Shown here: piece by piece, positions 8,981 through 19,059 of the stretch | Position numbering within the stretch: the first letter of the stretch is position 1 | Layout of the letters: the number at the start of each line of letters is the position of its first letter | Assembly (NCBI RefSeq): GCF_000196515.1 | Contig: NC_014248.1 | Location: 3,538,001 to 3,602,000 of the forward strand | Reading direction: 5' to 3' | DNA length: 64,000 nt | From: 'Nostoc azollae' 0708 | Lineage (GTDB): Bacteria; Cyanobacteriota; Cyanobacteriia; Cyanobacteriales; Nostocaceae | The notes under the pieces: generated by a model | What the model saw: only the letters and a program-made list of their open reading frames with translations | What the model was told of the DNA's origin: nothing | Database searches by the model: none | Program-made: the position numbers and the translations under genes

Positions 8981-10044
8981 TTAATTAATATTTGCGGAAT
9001 CAGTAATTGTCATATTGCTGTTTAGGAATGAATTCTCACTAGTGCGGAGAGGATGTGCTAAACTAATACCTTTAGGACTACATGATTGTAGTCCATAAAC
9101 TTTTAAATCAGGGTTACGATGCAGCATTTGCACTGTTGTACTGAAAATGCTTTGGGGATAATCGGTAATACTGAGAATTGCACAGTTATTTTCAAAGTGG
9201 AAATTATTAGCAATTAATAATTGAGCAACACTAGAACTATAAGAAACCACTAATCCTTCAAAACTGTAAGCAGTCATATCAGGATTGATTGTTACTGGTG
9301 TAATTTCTTGTCGTGATGATGGTAGAATCTTCGGTGGTGAGCCATTAATTTGTTGCCATTTATTTAACCATTGTTGAAACTCTGATTGAGGAAATAAAAA
9401 TGTCTGAACTAATTTAATTTCCTCTCTCTGTCGAGTTCCTAAATATATTCAGATTATTCCTGTAATAACGCTAATAACAAATAGGATAAATTATTCCATG
9501 ATAAATATACTGACAATAATTGCCGCAACCATCACAACAACTCCGAGAATTTGTAAGAATTTAGCCATTGCTTGAGGAGTTATATAGTTAATTTTTGCAG
9601 AATTAGTTACTTTAAATAAATAAAATATCACCCCACCAATGGAAATGTTAAAATAGGCAAAATAAACCTAATATTTTCTGGAAGATTTATTCTCAAAAAA
9701 GATGTTAATACTGATATTATTAGTTTTGATAAAGAAACTAAACCACAAATGACTGTAAAAAATACATTGAAGAAAATATAAGCTATTATAAAAATATAAA
9801 TTGATGATGGAACTCTACTTTTCAGACGAATATCTAGGGAATAAAGCAGTTGTTTGGGTGTAAAAAATAAGGTATTTTTAGCATGAAGATCAGAAATGCT
9901 TTTAGCACAGATGGGGTCTTTAATTTTAAAATTTCCCATTATTTTTGGCTCAGAAGTAAAAGGATAATTATACTGTTTGTATCTTCCTTGGTTTGCTGTT
10001 CTATCTTTTAAAGTATTATCAGTTCCGCAGTTAATACATTTCAT
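8981..10044 (-). pseudogene. Zinc-ribbon membrane protein, frameshifted
   Basis: The 5' part (9628-10044) starts MKCINCGTDNTLKDR. It has one CxxC; where a second CxxC would be expected it reads YKQYNYPF, as if two cysteines had changed to tyrosine (TGT to TAT). A hydrophobic region follows (residues about 75-130, IYIFIIAYIFFNVFFTVICGL and a second segment). A frameshift in the GTGGGG run at 9630 separates it from the next part (VIFYLFKVTNSAKINYITPQ ... VVMVVAAIIVSIFIME). A stop and further shift lead to the C-terminal domain (FPQSEFQQWLNKWQQINGSPPKILPSS ... MTAYSFEGLVVSYSSSVAQLL) that ends near 8981. The function of the ancestor is unknown. Confidence 0.65.
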
Positions 10045-10172
10045 ATTTTTGTATTTAGTGATGTGATATCCATCAAAATATCGAGTTAATTATCTCACGC
10101 AAAAGCACAAAGATCCAAAGAAAGTAAAAATTATTCATCCTTATTCATCTGAAGTTATCTGCGTTTAATGAA

Positions 10173-11399
10173 CTAGAACTGATTACTAAGTAAAACGCTG
10201 TAATCTTCCCGTTTTATAATTAAATAATGTGTACCATTTCCCAATAAAACCTCGGCTGGTTTAGGACGATGTAAAAAGTGAGAGGACATTGCATAACCAA
10301 CCATAAGCACCAATATCAAAAATACCGATAATACCCCCAATTTCTAAAGCAGGAAGTTGGCAATTCTTCCCTAAGTAATCCCGTCAATAAGTCGTATTTC
10401 TACAAAGAGTGGTGAGGTAATTTCCTGAAGTTTGATTTTTCCAAGTTACTATTTCTCGGTAACCACCATGTACAGCAGGAATAGAGATGTTAGCCACAGT
10501 AGAATCAACACCAATAATTTGTTTTCCTCCTTGCCAAGAGATACAACCTTAGCTAACAAAGTCGGACAACCACTGATAGCAGCGCGTCCGGGTTCAATTA
10601 TCAAATCAATATGTTCTTTTAAATCTAAAATTCCTCTACTTAATTCATATCCAAAGATCTCCCAATTAAAAGTTGCACCTTGATGATGATATGGATAACC
10701 AAAACTACCACTAAGATCTATGTATTGCCAATATAGTAACTTTTGTGCAGTTTCTAAAACATTATCAGTCACATCAGTCAAAGCAGAAGTTGCATTAGTT
10801 CCTGTACCCCGATGAAAATGTAACCCTGAAATCTTTAAACACACATTTTTAGCAATAGAAACAGCCTCATCAAAATCTACTAAAATAATACCAATGCGAC
10901 TATCTTCAGAAACATTCAACCGCAACCCAAGACGTAACTCCTCGTTCTCTCTGCGATTCTCTGACTCTGCGACTCTGCGTGAGACAAAAGAACCTCACAC
11001 AAAAAACGTAAATGAGAAATACTATCCAAATTGAGAGTAGTCACACCCCAATTTAGAAACTGTTCCATTTCCTCCCTATTTAAATTACTACCGCTATAGA
11101 CAATATCTCTAGGATCAAAACCAGAATTCAAACCTAAATAAATATCCCCTGGAGTATTAGCATGAAGTCCCCAACCAGCAGATTTAAAATCTGCTGCAAT
11201 ATTGCCATTTCTTACACTAGCGAAATGAAACTTTGTATGAGAATAATTGAAAGCCTTGGTACTATATAAAATAGTTTAGCGTAAGTAAAATATCGCTATC
11301 ATAAACATAGAGAGGAGAACCGTAAACCTGTAATAATTCCTGAGCGAGTTTCAGAGAAAATGGTGTTGTTAAATTTAAAATTTTTTGTAAAATTTCCAT
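10173..11399 (-). pseudogene. PLP-dependent decarboxylase (diaminopimelate/ornithine type), degraded
   Basis: The relic begins at the ATG at 11399 (MEILQKILNL ... YGSPLYVYD, the usual entry of fold-type III decarboxylases). It continues FDPRDIVYSGSNLNREEMEQFLNWGVTTLNLDS, then GLHFHRGTG, the phosphate-binding EPGRAAIS, VHGGYREIV and a C-terminal GAYGYAMSSHFLHRPKPAEVLL. Several stops and frameshifts interrupt it. The start overlaps the end of the upstream asparagine-synthase pseudogene (ATGGAAATTTTAC is shared), which points to former translational coupling. A short foreign repeat at 10930-10990 is inserted in the reading frame. The ancestor would have decarboxylated an amino acid; the substrate cannot be read. 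Confidence 0.75.
10930..10990. repeat. CTCTGCG-rich dispersed repeat inserted in a gene
   Basis: A run of CTCTGCG/GACTCTGCG units (GTTCTCTCTGCGATTCTC, TGACTCTGCGACTCTGCGTG) breaks the decarboxylase frame between HLRFLCEV and RLNVSED. A similar TTGTGCCTCTACACTTTTGCGTGAG piece lies at about 12999-13023 at the edge of the next pseudogene. This is a short non-coding repeat family frequent between genes of Nostocales; here it sits inside former coding sequence. Confidence 0.55.
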
Positions 11400-12990
11400 A
11401 ACCAACTAGGAAATAAAAATGGATGATTCCAGGAATTTGATCCTAGGTTGACACCAAAAACGCGAGAATACCAAAGTTGCCATATAATTAGTAACCAGAG
11501 AATCTCACCTATCCGTCGTCCTTGAATATTTCCTCCTAATTCTCGTATCACAATTTGTGATGCTATGTCAGGGTAGAAAATATTTTCTGCCTTTAGTATA
11601 CCCAGATTTAGCCAATTACCGATGTCATGCCAAAAATTATTTACACACCAAGAGGTTAAGGGAACACCCATACCCCGCGTTTGTCTCTAAACTATATCTA
11701 CTGGTAGCAAATTTTCTACAGCGCGTTTGAGGATATATTTTTCACAAGCACCGTGTAAACAGAGTTCTCGAGATAACTGAAAAGTCCATACTGCTAAAAG
11801 TAAATCACAAAAAGGTGATCGCACATTCAACCTATGAACAAAACCCAACGCACTCGCACGTGGATGGATATTTTGCGCCCCTTTTAACATCAAAATCATC
11901 CTGGTACGACGGAGACGATGCAACAACGAAGGACAAAAATGGGTATCAAGAGCCTCAAACAACCAGTCCTGGGCATTTAATCCCCGAATCTGATCATAAA
12001 TTTCTGGCTGATAAACCATAGATTCATAACCCCAGAGGCGATGAAAAGTTCGGAGATATTGCTGAATAAAACCTTGTGCTTCATTAGGATATTCAGCTTG
12101 ATAAGTACCAACAGCAATTAAAGGTTTATTAGTCCAACCCGCAAATAATTGATCACCACCTTCACCATTAAAAGTTACCTGAGTTTCTTAACTAGCAACT
12201 TGATTTAGAGGAAATAAGGGAACAGTTACACCATCAGCAAAAGGTCAATCTAAAGCCTTAATAGTAGCAATAAGAGCATTTTTAATATTCCTGGGACTAG
12301 GATAAACCTTCACCATAGGAATATTGAGAAACTGCGCTACTTGTTCAGGATAGGGATCTTCAGAAATGCCAAACTGACTAAAATCTAAAGAATAAGAGCG
12401 AACCTTCACCCCCGCCTCTACCAACAAAGCAGCAACAAGGGACGAATCTAAACCACCAGAGAGAAAAACTGCCACTGGTTCATCTTGTAAATCACCAATT
12501 TACTTTTGAATCGAATCTTTTACTAACCTTTGTAATTGAGAAACTGCGGTTTTTTCATCTTTAATTTCTTCCCTTGACTCACACCATTGATGAATATGGC
12601 GAAGTTGAGGATAACTAACACCATCCGAAATAACTTCAGTTCCCGCAACCACAGACAACACCTCATTAACAGGAGTTAAAGGATTAGAAACATAACAAAA
12701 ATAACTATAACCATATAAACTATAAATACTAAACTCCGGTGTTTAAATCATTTATAAAACTCATTATAACTGAGGAGCCAACCAAATTACATTATTATAT
12801 TGAGTCCAAAATCAAGAAACTTTACCAAAAGCTTCCCTGCCCATAATCAACCGATTTGATTCCAATCTCACCGAAATATCAGGTTCGGAAAACCCCGACG
12901 CATAAATAGCCACAATTGTACTTTCTGTTATTGACGGTACAGACTCACATCCAACATAAACAATATTCCAAACAAACTTTTCTCGCTACC
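11375..12990 (-). pseudogene. Asparagine synthase-like protein (second copy), degraded
   Basis: Pieces read: N-terminal KFVWNIVYVGCESVPS ... LESNRLIMGREAFGK (near 12990-12830), then NEVLSVVAGTEVISDGVSYPQL, PVAVFLSGGLDSSLVAALL (pyrophosphate loop, 12420-12475), VTFNGEGGDQLFAGWTNKPL, and a long C-terminal helical part (11687-12019 and 11375-11671). In-frame stops occur, for example at 12499, 12243, 12190 and 11685. The domain order is that of asparagine synthetase B, but the N-terminal half is poorly glutaminase-like. The following decarboxylase overlaps its 3' end, so both were one operon read leftward. Confidence 0.78.
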
Positions 12991-13059
12991 CTTCTTCCTT
13001 TGTGCCTCTACACTTTTGCGTGAGCTTCTTTTCTTGTTATCACCCCAATAACCGATAAA

Positions 13060-13497
13060 ATGATAGGGAGAAATAACTGATCAAACGCAAATATTTCATC
13101 GCTAATCTTCCTACCTTCCAGCAACATTTCCACCTTCCAATTACCAACTGGGGCAGCAGAATTAATACTATAACGATAGTAAGTATCCCAAACAGAAGTT
13201 TTAATTTTGCGAGTTTGATAATTTGTTTAACAATTTGACCACTAGGGTCAATCTAATTACAAGCCAAAGATAGCTTTTTACCTATTGGTGTATCTTTTAA
13301 AGTTCCACGGCAAAAAACTTCAGAATTAGATTGATGAGAAATAGATTTAAGATTGCGATTATCAGCTAAAGTAATACTATCTTGTTGTGCAGAAACATTA
13401 GCCAATAAAGAACTTTATCGTTGATTCAAAAATATTACTGACCCAATGTCTACGATAACAGCCACAACTACTCCAGCTATAATCAATCTGTGTAAGG
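13060..13497 (-). pseudogene. Membrane-anchored hypothetical protein, degraded
   Basis: Starts with one hydrophobic helix (RLIIAGVVVAVIVDIGSVIFL) and continues SLLANVSAQQDSITLADN, VFCRGTLKDTPIGKKLSLACN, then after a frameshift APVGNWKVEMLLEGRKISDEIFAFD. The last part resembles beta-rich extracytoplasmic domains with a WKVE...G strand. At least two stops and one shift break it. It is immediately upstream of the second asparagine-synthase pseudogene, so probably the first gene of that operon. Confidence 0.55.
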
Positions 13498-13499
13498 AT

Positions 13500-14487
13500 T
13501 AAGGTCTAAGGTAGAGAGATTAAAAAAGGTGTATGGAAAGCAGAGTGAACCATGGCTTTCATAGGTTGGTCAAAGAACTCAATTAGAGAAAGTGCTTGAG
13601 GGCGACAAGTTTGTATAACCGTCAATAAATTGGCAGGATGTTGGAATAGCTCCAGAGAAAGAGAACCACCAGAGACTTTTCGTTGTGTCAGTGCTAAACC
13701 TAACCTTGGTTCAGCTAAATTATGATCAATGTCTATTGCCTAAGGAAGGTAAAAGTTTACCAGGTTCCCCTGGGGCTTGATCAATGAATGAATGGAAGAT
13801 TCAACTTTTGGTTGAAACTAGGATGGCCAAGTCAAGAATTCATTAAGGTTTTGGGTTTTTTGGAATAAAGGTATGATTCCTATATCTTGTCCCGGTACTA
13901 TCTCTGGTGACCAGTGTGCCCTTTGTGTTTCCCCACACACACTGCAAATCCACGTATATCTTTCATATTCTACTATTTGGATTGGCCTGTCCACCAACTC
14001 CCCTACTTGTTGTGTTTGGATTTTTATTGGTTCGCCAAACAATTGCCCCTGACCTCACCATCCACACACTTGCTGTCCCACTATCTCAAATCTATCTACT
14101 GCACCAAAACCCTTTCTCCTTTTTCCCCTATGCCCTGGTTGTCCTCCTGGTTTCCGTTTTCGTGTCTGGTTTTCTTCTGGTTTCTCTTCTTGTTTGTTCT
14201 CGGTTTTTCTGAGGATGTCTCCCAAGGGTGGTTTGGATCATGTTATGGTCTCTAAATCTCGACTAACTTTGAGTTTCTCTATTTCCTTTTCCAGTTTTAC
14301 TACTCTATTTCTTAGGTTCTCTATACTTTTCCCCTGGTCAATAATGATTCCTACCAGTTGCTCTCTTCCCAACTGCTTCAATATCTCTCTGTCTAGTGTG
14401 GCAGCTTCTTTTCTATAACTGCTATATTCTGTCTCACCTGTCACACTTGTCAATACCCCACCACCTGAGTCTTTACGTTAATTGAGG
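13500..14487 (-). mobile_element. IS66 family transposase relic (copy 1), internal deletion
   Basis: The N-terminal part (14238-14453) has the IS66 coiled-coil lead (GREQLVGIIIDQGKSIENLRNRVVKLEKEIEKLKVSRDLETITLSKPPSGD). It is followed by KRKPGGQPGHRGKRRKGF, VDRPIQIVEYERYTWICSVCGETQ (zinc-binding type CxxC) and HWSPEIVPGQDIGI. Then the sequence jumps to the family C-terminus DHNLAEPRLGLALTQRKVSGGS ... ANLLTVIQTCRPQALSLIEFF (13560-13740), so the catalytic middle is deleted. A TGA also interrupts after CGW. The same element, cut differently, occurs at 62049-62640. Its outer end (GGTGGTGGGGTATTGACAAG) is shared by both. Confidence 0.85.
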
Positions 14488-14502
14488 TTGCTGTGGTTGA
14501 AC

Positions 14503-14754
14503 TTACAAAGCCTGATGAAGACCTAAGTGAATCAACGCTTCATCTAATAACTCAGGAGGTAATTTTAATTGTTGTAGAATTTGTTCAATCTGAAGTTTAT
14601 CAAATTCCTCTTCCTGCCGTAATTGCAAACCCTGAACTTCCGCAATAATTTAGTTTGATTGTTTCTGACTTAATCGTTGGTTCATATTTAAAGATTGAAA
14701 AATTTCTGCCTTCTGCGTTCTTGCACTAAGGGTCTGATTTTCACTTAACATCAT
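14503..14754 (-). pseudogene. Small coiled-coil protein or gene remnant, one stop
   Basis: Frame MMLSENQTLSARTQKAEIFQ ... RLSQKQSN, TAA, IIAEVQGLQLRQEEEFDKLQIEQILQQLKLPPELLDEALIHL, with stop at 14503. The second half is a convincing amphipathic helix pair. No family is recognised. The single TAA (codon 35) suggests point-mutational decay. It lies between cpcG3 and the IS66 relic. Confidence 0.4.
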
Positions 14755-14846
14755 AACTAGCTAACAAAGAAACTGCCAACTCGTTATCATATCAAGGTCA
14801 AAACCAGACCCAGTAGGAAATTTAGGTAATCAAAAAATTACTAATC

Positions 14847-15608
14847 TTAGCGTCTACCACGATAAGGAACTGCATTCAAGTAATCAATATCAAGTGCAGA
14901 TAGCTTTTGGGCATAATTACCCTTACTAGACAGGGAAGCAGCCATATCTGCATATTTACCAGGATCACCTTCTGTTAAACGCTTTGCTTTCGCCTTGGCG
15001 GTGTAGAAGTTTTCCAAAGTAAAACGCCAGTCGGTTCTGACTGTACCTGCTATTTCTTGGAAGTCCGCACCATAGCGAGGAGTCACCAAGTTGTAGGGAC
15101 GACCTTCTAAGCGTTTGCGTTGGTAAGGAACGGTATTTTCACCAAAGTTGACGGTGTACTCTTCGCTGTTTACTAAAGCATCAACAAAGCTGCTAAAACC
15201 CTTCGTTCCAATCACAATAGACCAAGCAATTTCTTCTTCTTTGTTATAAGCAGAACGACCCAAAAGGCGCTTGAGCGTGATATCTACTAACCGATAGTTG
15301 TTGTTAACGGAAACAACTAGACGATAGAAAGCCTCAGATTTAGCCAAACCACGGATGAAGTCCCGTACAGACAAAGAACCATTTTTCAGTTGAGATTCTA
15401 AAGTTCCTTGGCGGTTGAACTTAAGAATTTCATGTTCGCTGAAAACTTGGCGATAACTTGCCCAGATGATGCTTTGAATGTCAGTGTAAGAACTAACATC
15501 TTCTACGCGATAGACATAAGGTGTATCTTCATTTATGTCAGCAACACCAAAGCTGCTAACGCGGTGATTTTGACTGCTTGGTTTGTATTGAAGTAATGGT
15601 AGTGCCAT
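14847..15608 (-). CDS. cpcG3: Phycobilisome rod-core linker CpcG (third copy)
   Basis: A 253-residue rod-core linker that joins phycocyanin rods to the allophycocyanin core. It has [21 protein letters not shown] at the N-terminus and the Pfam PBS-linker domain at about residues 45-175 ([100 protein letters not shown]). The C-terminal tail (residues 180-253) differs strongly from the other two copies and lacks their IPDTTRE-type motif. It is the last gene of the cpc operon, 126 bases after cpcG2. Confidence 0.93.
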   Translation of the reverse strand: MALPLLQYKPSSQNHRVSSFGVADINEDTPYVYRVEDVSSYTDIQSIIWASYRQVFSEHEILKFNRQGTLESQLKNGSLSVRDFIRGLAKSEAFYRLVVSVNNNYRLVDITLKRLLGRSAYNKEEEIAWSIVIGTKGFSSFVDALVNSEEYTVNFGENTVPYQRKRLEGRPYNLVTPRYGADFQEIAGTVRTDWRFTLENFYTAKAKAKRLTEGDPGKYADMAASLSSKGNYAQKLSALDIDYLNAVPYRGRR

Positions 15609-15734
15609 GCTACGTCTTTCCTCTTGTTAATAAATTCGACTTTGAAACCGGAACAAGGAAGGTTTGATTAGTCAATATCCTAATTCACGCTTTAACTATT
15701 TTGCTGCATTAGGTTACACACATATTTCCGAGAT

Positions 15735-16478
15735 TTAGCGGATAGGGAAACTGCCGCTAGGATTAATAGAGAGAGGAATTCCTTCTGGTTTTTTCTCTCT
15801 GGTTGTATCGGGAATTTGAATCTTAGCGGTGTTAACTAGCGTATAGGTGACAGTTCTAATGTTGATAGAAGCAGCCATTTTGAAGAAGTCACTGATGCTA
15901 CCGGGTTTATACCGCGCATCTTCCAACTTGTCACGCCAGTAGTCAGCATAGCGTGGTGTTACCAAATTAAAAGGTCTATCTTTGTAGCGACGGCGTTGGT
16001 AGGGAACTATATTTTCCCCAAAACAGCTTTTATATTCTTCAGAGTCTAGCAAAGCATCAACAAAACCATCCCAACCATGTGTGGCAATTTTGATTGACCA
16101 AGCGATTTCTTCATCTTTGCTGTAAGGAGAACGCCCTAACAACCGCTTCAGTCCTAATTCGACCAAGCGATAATTAGAGTTGGTCTGAATTACTAAACTT
16201 TGGAAGGCTTCAGATTTAGCTAAACCCCGAATAAAGTCACGCACGGTGATAGCTTTATTCTTCACCTGAGATTCTAAATTACTCTGACGGTAGAATTTCA
16301 GAATTACCTGTTCGCTGAACACTTGGCGATAAGCCGCCCAAATTAATTCTTCAATTTCCCCAGCTTTAGCATAATCTTCGATGCAGTAAATTTTTGGGGT
16401 GTCTTCGTTAGGGATTTCGTAGCCAGAAACCCGTTGATTTTGAGAACTGGGTTTATATTCTAGTAAAGGTATTGCCAT
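15735..16478 (-). CDS. cpcG2: Phycobilisome rod-core linker CpcG (second copy)
   Basis: A 247-residue paralogue of the flanking linkers, with the same conserved start ([21 protein letters not shown]) and PBS-linker domain (residues about 40-170, with [14 protein letters not shown] and [15 protein letters not shown]). The C-terminus carries [17 protein letters not shown] and ends GSFPIR. Different CpcG tails are thought to direct rods to different core positions. Gap to cpcG1 is 88 bases. Confidence 0.94.
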   Translation of the reverse strand: MAIPLLEYKPSSQNQRVSGYEIPNEDTPKIYCIEDYAKAGEIEELIWAAYRQVFSEQVILKFYRQSNLESQVKNKAITVRDFIRGLAKSEAFQSLVIQTNSNYRLVELGLKRLLGRSPYSKDEEIAWSIKIATHGWDGFVDALLDSEEYKSCFGENIVPYQRRRYKDRPFNLVTPRYADYWRDKLEDARYKPGSISDFFKMAASINIRTVTYTLVNTAKIQIPDTTREKKPEGIPLSINPSGSFPIR

Positions 16479-16566
16479 ATTTCAGGGTGTTTGTGAGTTG
16501 TTTATTATCACTTAGCAGTTACCAGTTATCAATTTCTTCACTGTTCACTGTTCACTGTCACCTAAT

Positions 16567-17397
16567 TTAGTTACTGGGTATGTAACGATAAGGTAGAGCA
16601 ACTGCAACGGGTTTGATTGTTACTTGTTCTGTAACAACTTCGCGCGATGTATCAGGAATTGCCATAGTGTTTACTTGGGAATTCACTGAAGCAATTGTGC
16701 GCTGGTAGTTGCGTTCGGTGGTGATCAGTTTTCCTGCCATTGCAAAGAAGTTAGCAGGAATAGCCCGCCGGATATCTTCAGTTTTTAAAGATCCTGTAGT
16801 CCGGGCGCTGTAGAAGGAACGACCACCCATGTAACGGACGGACTGCATATCACGCCAGTAGGCATCATAGCGGGGGTTTACTAAGTTAAAGGGACGTGAA
16901 CCAAAGCGGCGACGTTGGAATGGTACGATGTGATCACCAAAGTTTTCCTGGTACTCGTCGGAATCTAACAAAGCATCAATAAAGCCATGTAAGCCTTTGG
17001 TAGCAATGACAATGGACCAAGCAATTTCTTCGTCTTTGTTATAAGCAGCCCTTCCCAAAAATCGCTGTAAGGTGATGTCAACTAAGCGATAGTTGGAGTT
17101 GATTTCTCCTACTTGGGTGCGGTACACATGTGATTTACCCAAACCCCGGATAAAATCGCGGACGTTAATTGCCCGATTTCGCAGTTGAGATTCTAAAAAG
17201 CTTTGACGATAGCTTTCTAAAATGAGGTGTTCGCTGAAAATTTGCCGATATCCTGCCCAGATGATGGCATCAATGTCTGCATCTGAGGTGGCAGTATTTA
17301 AGCGATACATACTTGGGGTGTCTTCGTTGGGGACTTCGTAACCTTCAACACGCTGATTTTGCGAGGAAGGAGAATATTCTAAGAGTGGTATTGACAT
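16567..17397 (-). CDS. cpcG1: Phycobilisome rod-core linker CpcG (first copy)
   Basis: A 276-residue rod-core linker, the longest of three tandem copies. It has [21 protein letters not shown], the PBS-linker domain at about residues 45-180 ([38 protein letters not shown]), then a tail with MQSVRYMGGRSFYS, IPANFFAMAG and MAIPDTSREV, ending LPYRYIPSN. The three copies share the domain but diverge in their tails, as in Anabaena relatives, where four copies are usual. It follows cpcF by 139 bases. Confidence 0.95.
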   Translation of the reverse strand: MSIPLLEYSPSSQNQRVEGYEVPNEDTPSMYRLNTATSDADIDAIIWAGYRQIFSEHLILESYRQSFLESQLRNRAINVRDFIRGLGKSHVYRTQVGEINSNYRLVDITLQRFLGRAAYNKDEEIAWSIVIATKGLHGFIDALLDSDEYQENFGDHIVPFQRRRFGSRPFNLVNPRYDAYWRDMQSVRYMGGRSFYSARTTGSLKTEDIRRAIPANFFAMAGKLITTERNYQRTIASVNSQVNTMAIPDTSREVVTEQVTIKPVAVALPYRYIPSN

Positions 17398-17536
17398 CTT
17401 TACTTTTACCTTGTTTTTGGTAGATAAAGCGGTCTACTGGTTGTTATATCAAGTGGGAAGAGTAAGGATATTTTGGAATATTTGAGATACAGCTAATTGC
17501 TGAAGGCTGTTAATCCCAAAGTTGAAAATCCAAAAT

Positions 17537-18148
17537 CTAAAATCCACAATTGGTATAAGCCAATTGAATGCGGGCGCGGACTGCCTTTTCGACATCATTA
17601 GCCAGCATTTGTTTGAGTCTAGTCAAGATAGATTGTTGCACATCGGCAATTTTAGCCAAGGCTTGTAAACCGACAACGGCAGCATAACGAATTGACCAGT
17701 CTGTGTCTTGGGAAATCAACAGCAGTGTATCTAAAGCGCGGTTGATGGCTGTTTTATTTTCGGGAAAACTCAACTTATGCCAGTGTAAGTTTCCCAGTCC
17801 TTTGGCAGCGGCGCGGCGCACGCTGGGAGCAAAATCAGTAGCTGCAACTGTGATTAAGACATCTAAAGCACGGGGATCTGCGATCGCCGCCAAAGTGCGA
17901 ATTGAATAAGCCCGTGCGCCATAGTTATAATCGTCTATGTGCTCTAGCAGTTGGGGTACTGCTATCTCTCCCAATTCTATTAATGCATCTAGTGCCACCA
18001 TTGCAGCGGCTGGGTTGTTATAACCAAAGACAGCAATTAAGGTGGAAATTGCTTTTGGATCTTTAGCTGCTGCTAAATTCTTGACTGCTGTCACCATTTG
18101 GGCTCGTGTTTCTGCTAAGGTGACGGCACTAATTAGTTCCTCAGTCAT
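17537..18148 (-). CDS. cpcF: Phycocyanin alpha-subunit bilin lyase, CpcF subunit
   Basis: A 203-residue HEAT/armadillo-repeat protein. Together with CpcE it attaches phycocyanobilin to Cys84 of CpcA. Repeats are visible through the whole length (AISTLIAVFGYNNPAAAMVALDALIELG, AVPQLLEHIDDYNYGARAYSIRTLAAI, FAPSVRRAAAKGLGNLHW, DWSIRYAAVVGLQALAKI, VEKAVRARIQLAYTN). Position directly after cpcE and before cpcG1 in the operon supports the CpcF rather than PecF assignment. Confidence 0.93.
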   Translation of the reverse strand: MTEELISAVTLAETRAQMVTAVKNLAAAKDPKAISTLIAVFGYNNPAAAMVALDALIELGEIAVPQLLEHIDDYNYGARAYSIRTLAAIADPRALDVLITVAATDFAPSVRRAAAKGLGNLHWHKLSFPENKTAINRALDTLLLISQDTDWSIRYAAVVGLQALAKIADVQQSILTRLKQMLANDVEKAVRARIQLAYTNCGF

Positions 18149-18218
18149 TGGTCAACTATCAATGATAATAGTCAGTAGTCATCGGCGGTTAATCATCTCA
18201 ACTAATGACTAATGATGA

Positions 18219-19049
18219 CTATAAGAGTGAATCCATCAGGTTCATTACTTGGACGGCCTCAGCAGAAACAGCCAGAGAATCTAACTTATCTGGAAGTTGA
18301 TACTCTAGCAATCCTTTGAGAGCCATGAGTTTGAAGCTATTTTCTGCCTTAGCATGGGTGATCGCATCTGCTGCAGCCATATAACCTATTGCTCCCAAGT
18401 CCCCCAAAACAACACGACGCAATTTTAAATCATCACTCTCCAACATCTTCACCAATAACTCACCATATTCAGGGTCTTGTGTGAGTTGGTACATGGCTCT
18501 ACCTGCGGAACATTGTACTCGTGGTACTGGATGCTTGAGGAAAGGCAAAATCAGGGAAATGGCTTCTTTTGCGGCTAAGCTTCCCAAGGCTTCTAAAACC
18601 GCTTCATACGGTTGGGCGAGATGAGGACGACCTGGTACTTGCACGGCCTGGTCAACACCCCCATCTAATAGTTTGATCAGTGGCTCTACTGCTCTTATAT
18701 CGCGCAGCATTTCTAGAGATTGGGTAGCTGCTTCACGCACATAAAAATCAGAGCATTCCAAACACTTAATTAGTCCTGGTACCGCTTTGATATTCCCCAA
18801 TTTACCGAGCGCCCTAGCGGCATTCCGTCGTAAAGGATAACCACCAAGTTCTGTTTTGTCGGCTTCGTCTTCTAACGCTGCTATTAGTGCATCTACAGCC
18901 TCTGGCTGACTGACTCGAAACTTACCCAACCACCAAGCGGAATAATAGCGGAGACTTAAATCTGATGATTGCAGATTAGCGATAGCAAGCTCTTTTGTGA
19001 GCTGTTCCCCATTCTCGGCAGAGTATTCTTCTCCACTGGGTTCTATCAT
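18219..19049 (-). CDS. cpcE: Phycocyanin alpha-subunit bilin lyase, CpcE subunit
   Basis: A 276-residue HEAT-repeat protein, the partner of CpcF in the heterodimeric lyase. Typical elements are LSLRYYSAWWLGKFRV near residue 35, LRRNAARALGKLGNIKAVPGLIKCLE, REAATQSLEMLRDIRAVEPLIKLL, GRPHLAQPYEAVLEALGSL (conserved loop of CpcE), and VPRVQCSAGRAMYQL. The start is 10 bases after the cpcD stop, consistent with co-translation. Length is as expected for CpcE. Confidence 0.95.
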   Translation of the reverse strand: MIEPSGEEYSAENGEQLTKELAIANLQSSDLSLRYYSAWWLGKFRVSQPEAVDALIAALEDEADKTELGGYPLRRNAARALGKLGNIKAVPGLIKCLECSDFYVREAATQSLEMLRDIRAVEPLIKLLDGGVDQAVQVPGRPHLAQPYEAVLEALGSLAAKEAISLILPFLKHPVPRVQCSAGRAMYQLTQDPEYGELLVKMLESDDLKLRRVVLGDLGAIGYMAAADAITHAKAENSFKLMALKGLLEYQLPDKLDSLAVSAEAVQVMNLMDSLL

Positions 19050-19059
19050 TGCCAGGGCG

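Noticed and set aside
13907-14418. Overlapping rightward frames of 74-113 residues
   Set aside because: They lie opposite the IS66 transposase relic, which has clear family motifs on the minus strand. The rightward translations are low-complexity Phe/Ser/Leu-rich shadows; the same shadow frames recur opposite the second copy at 62286-62613.
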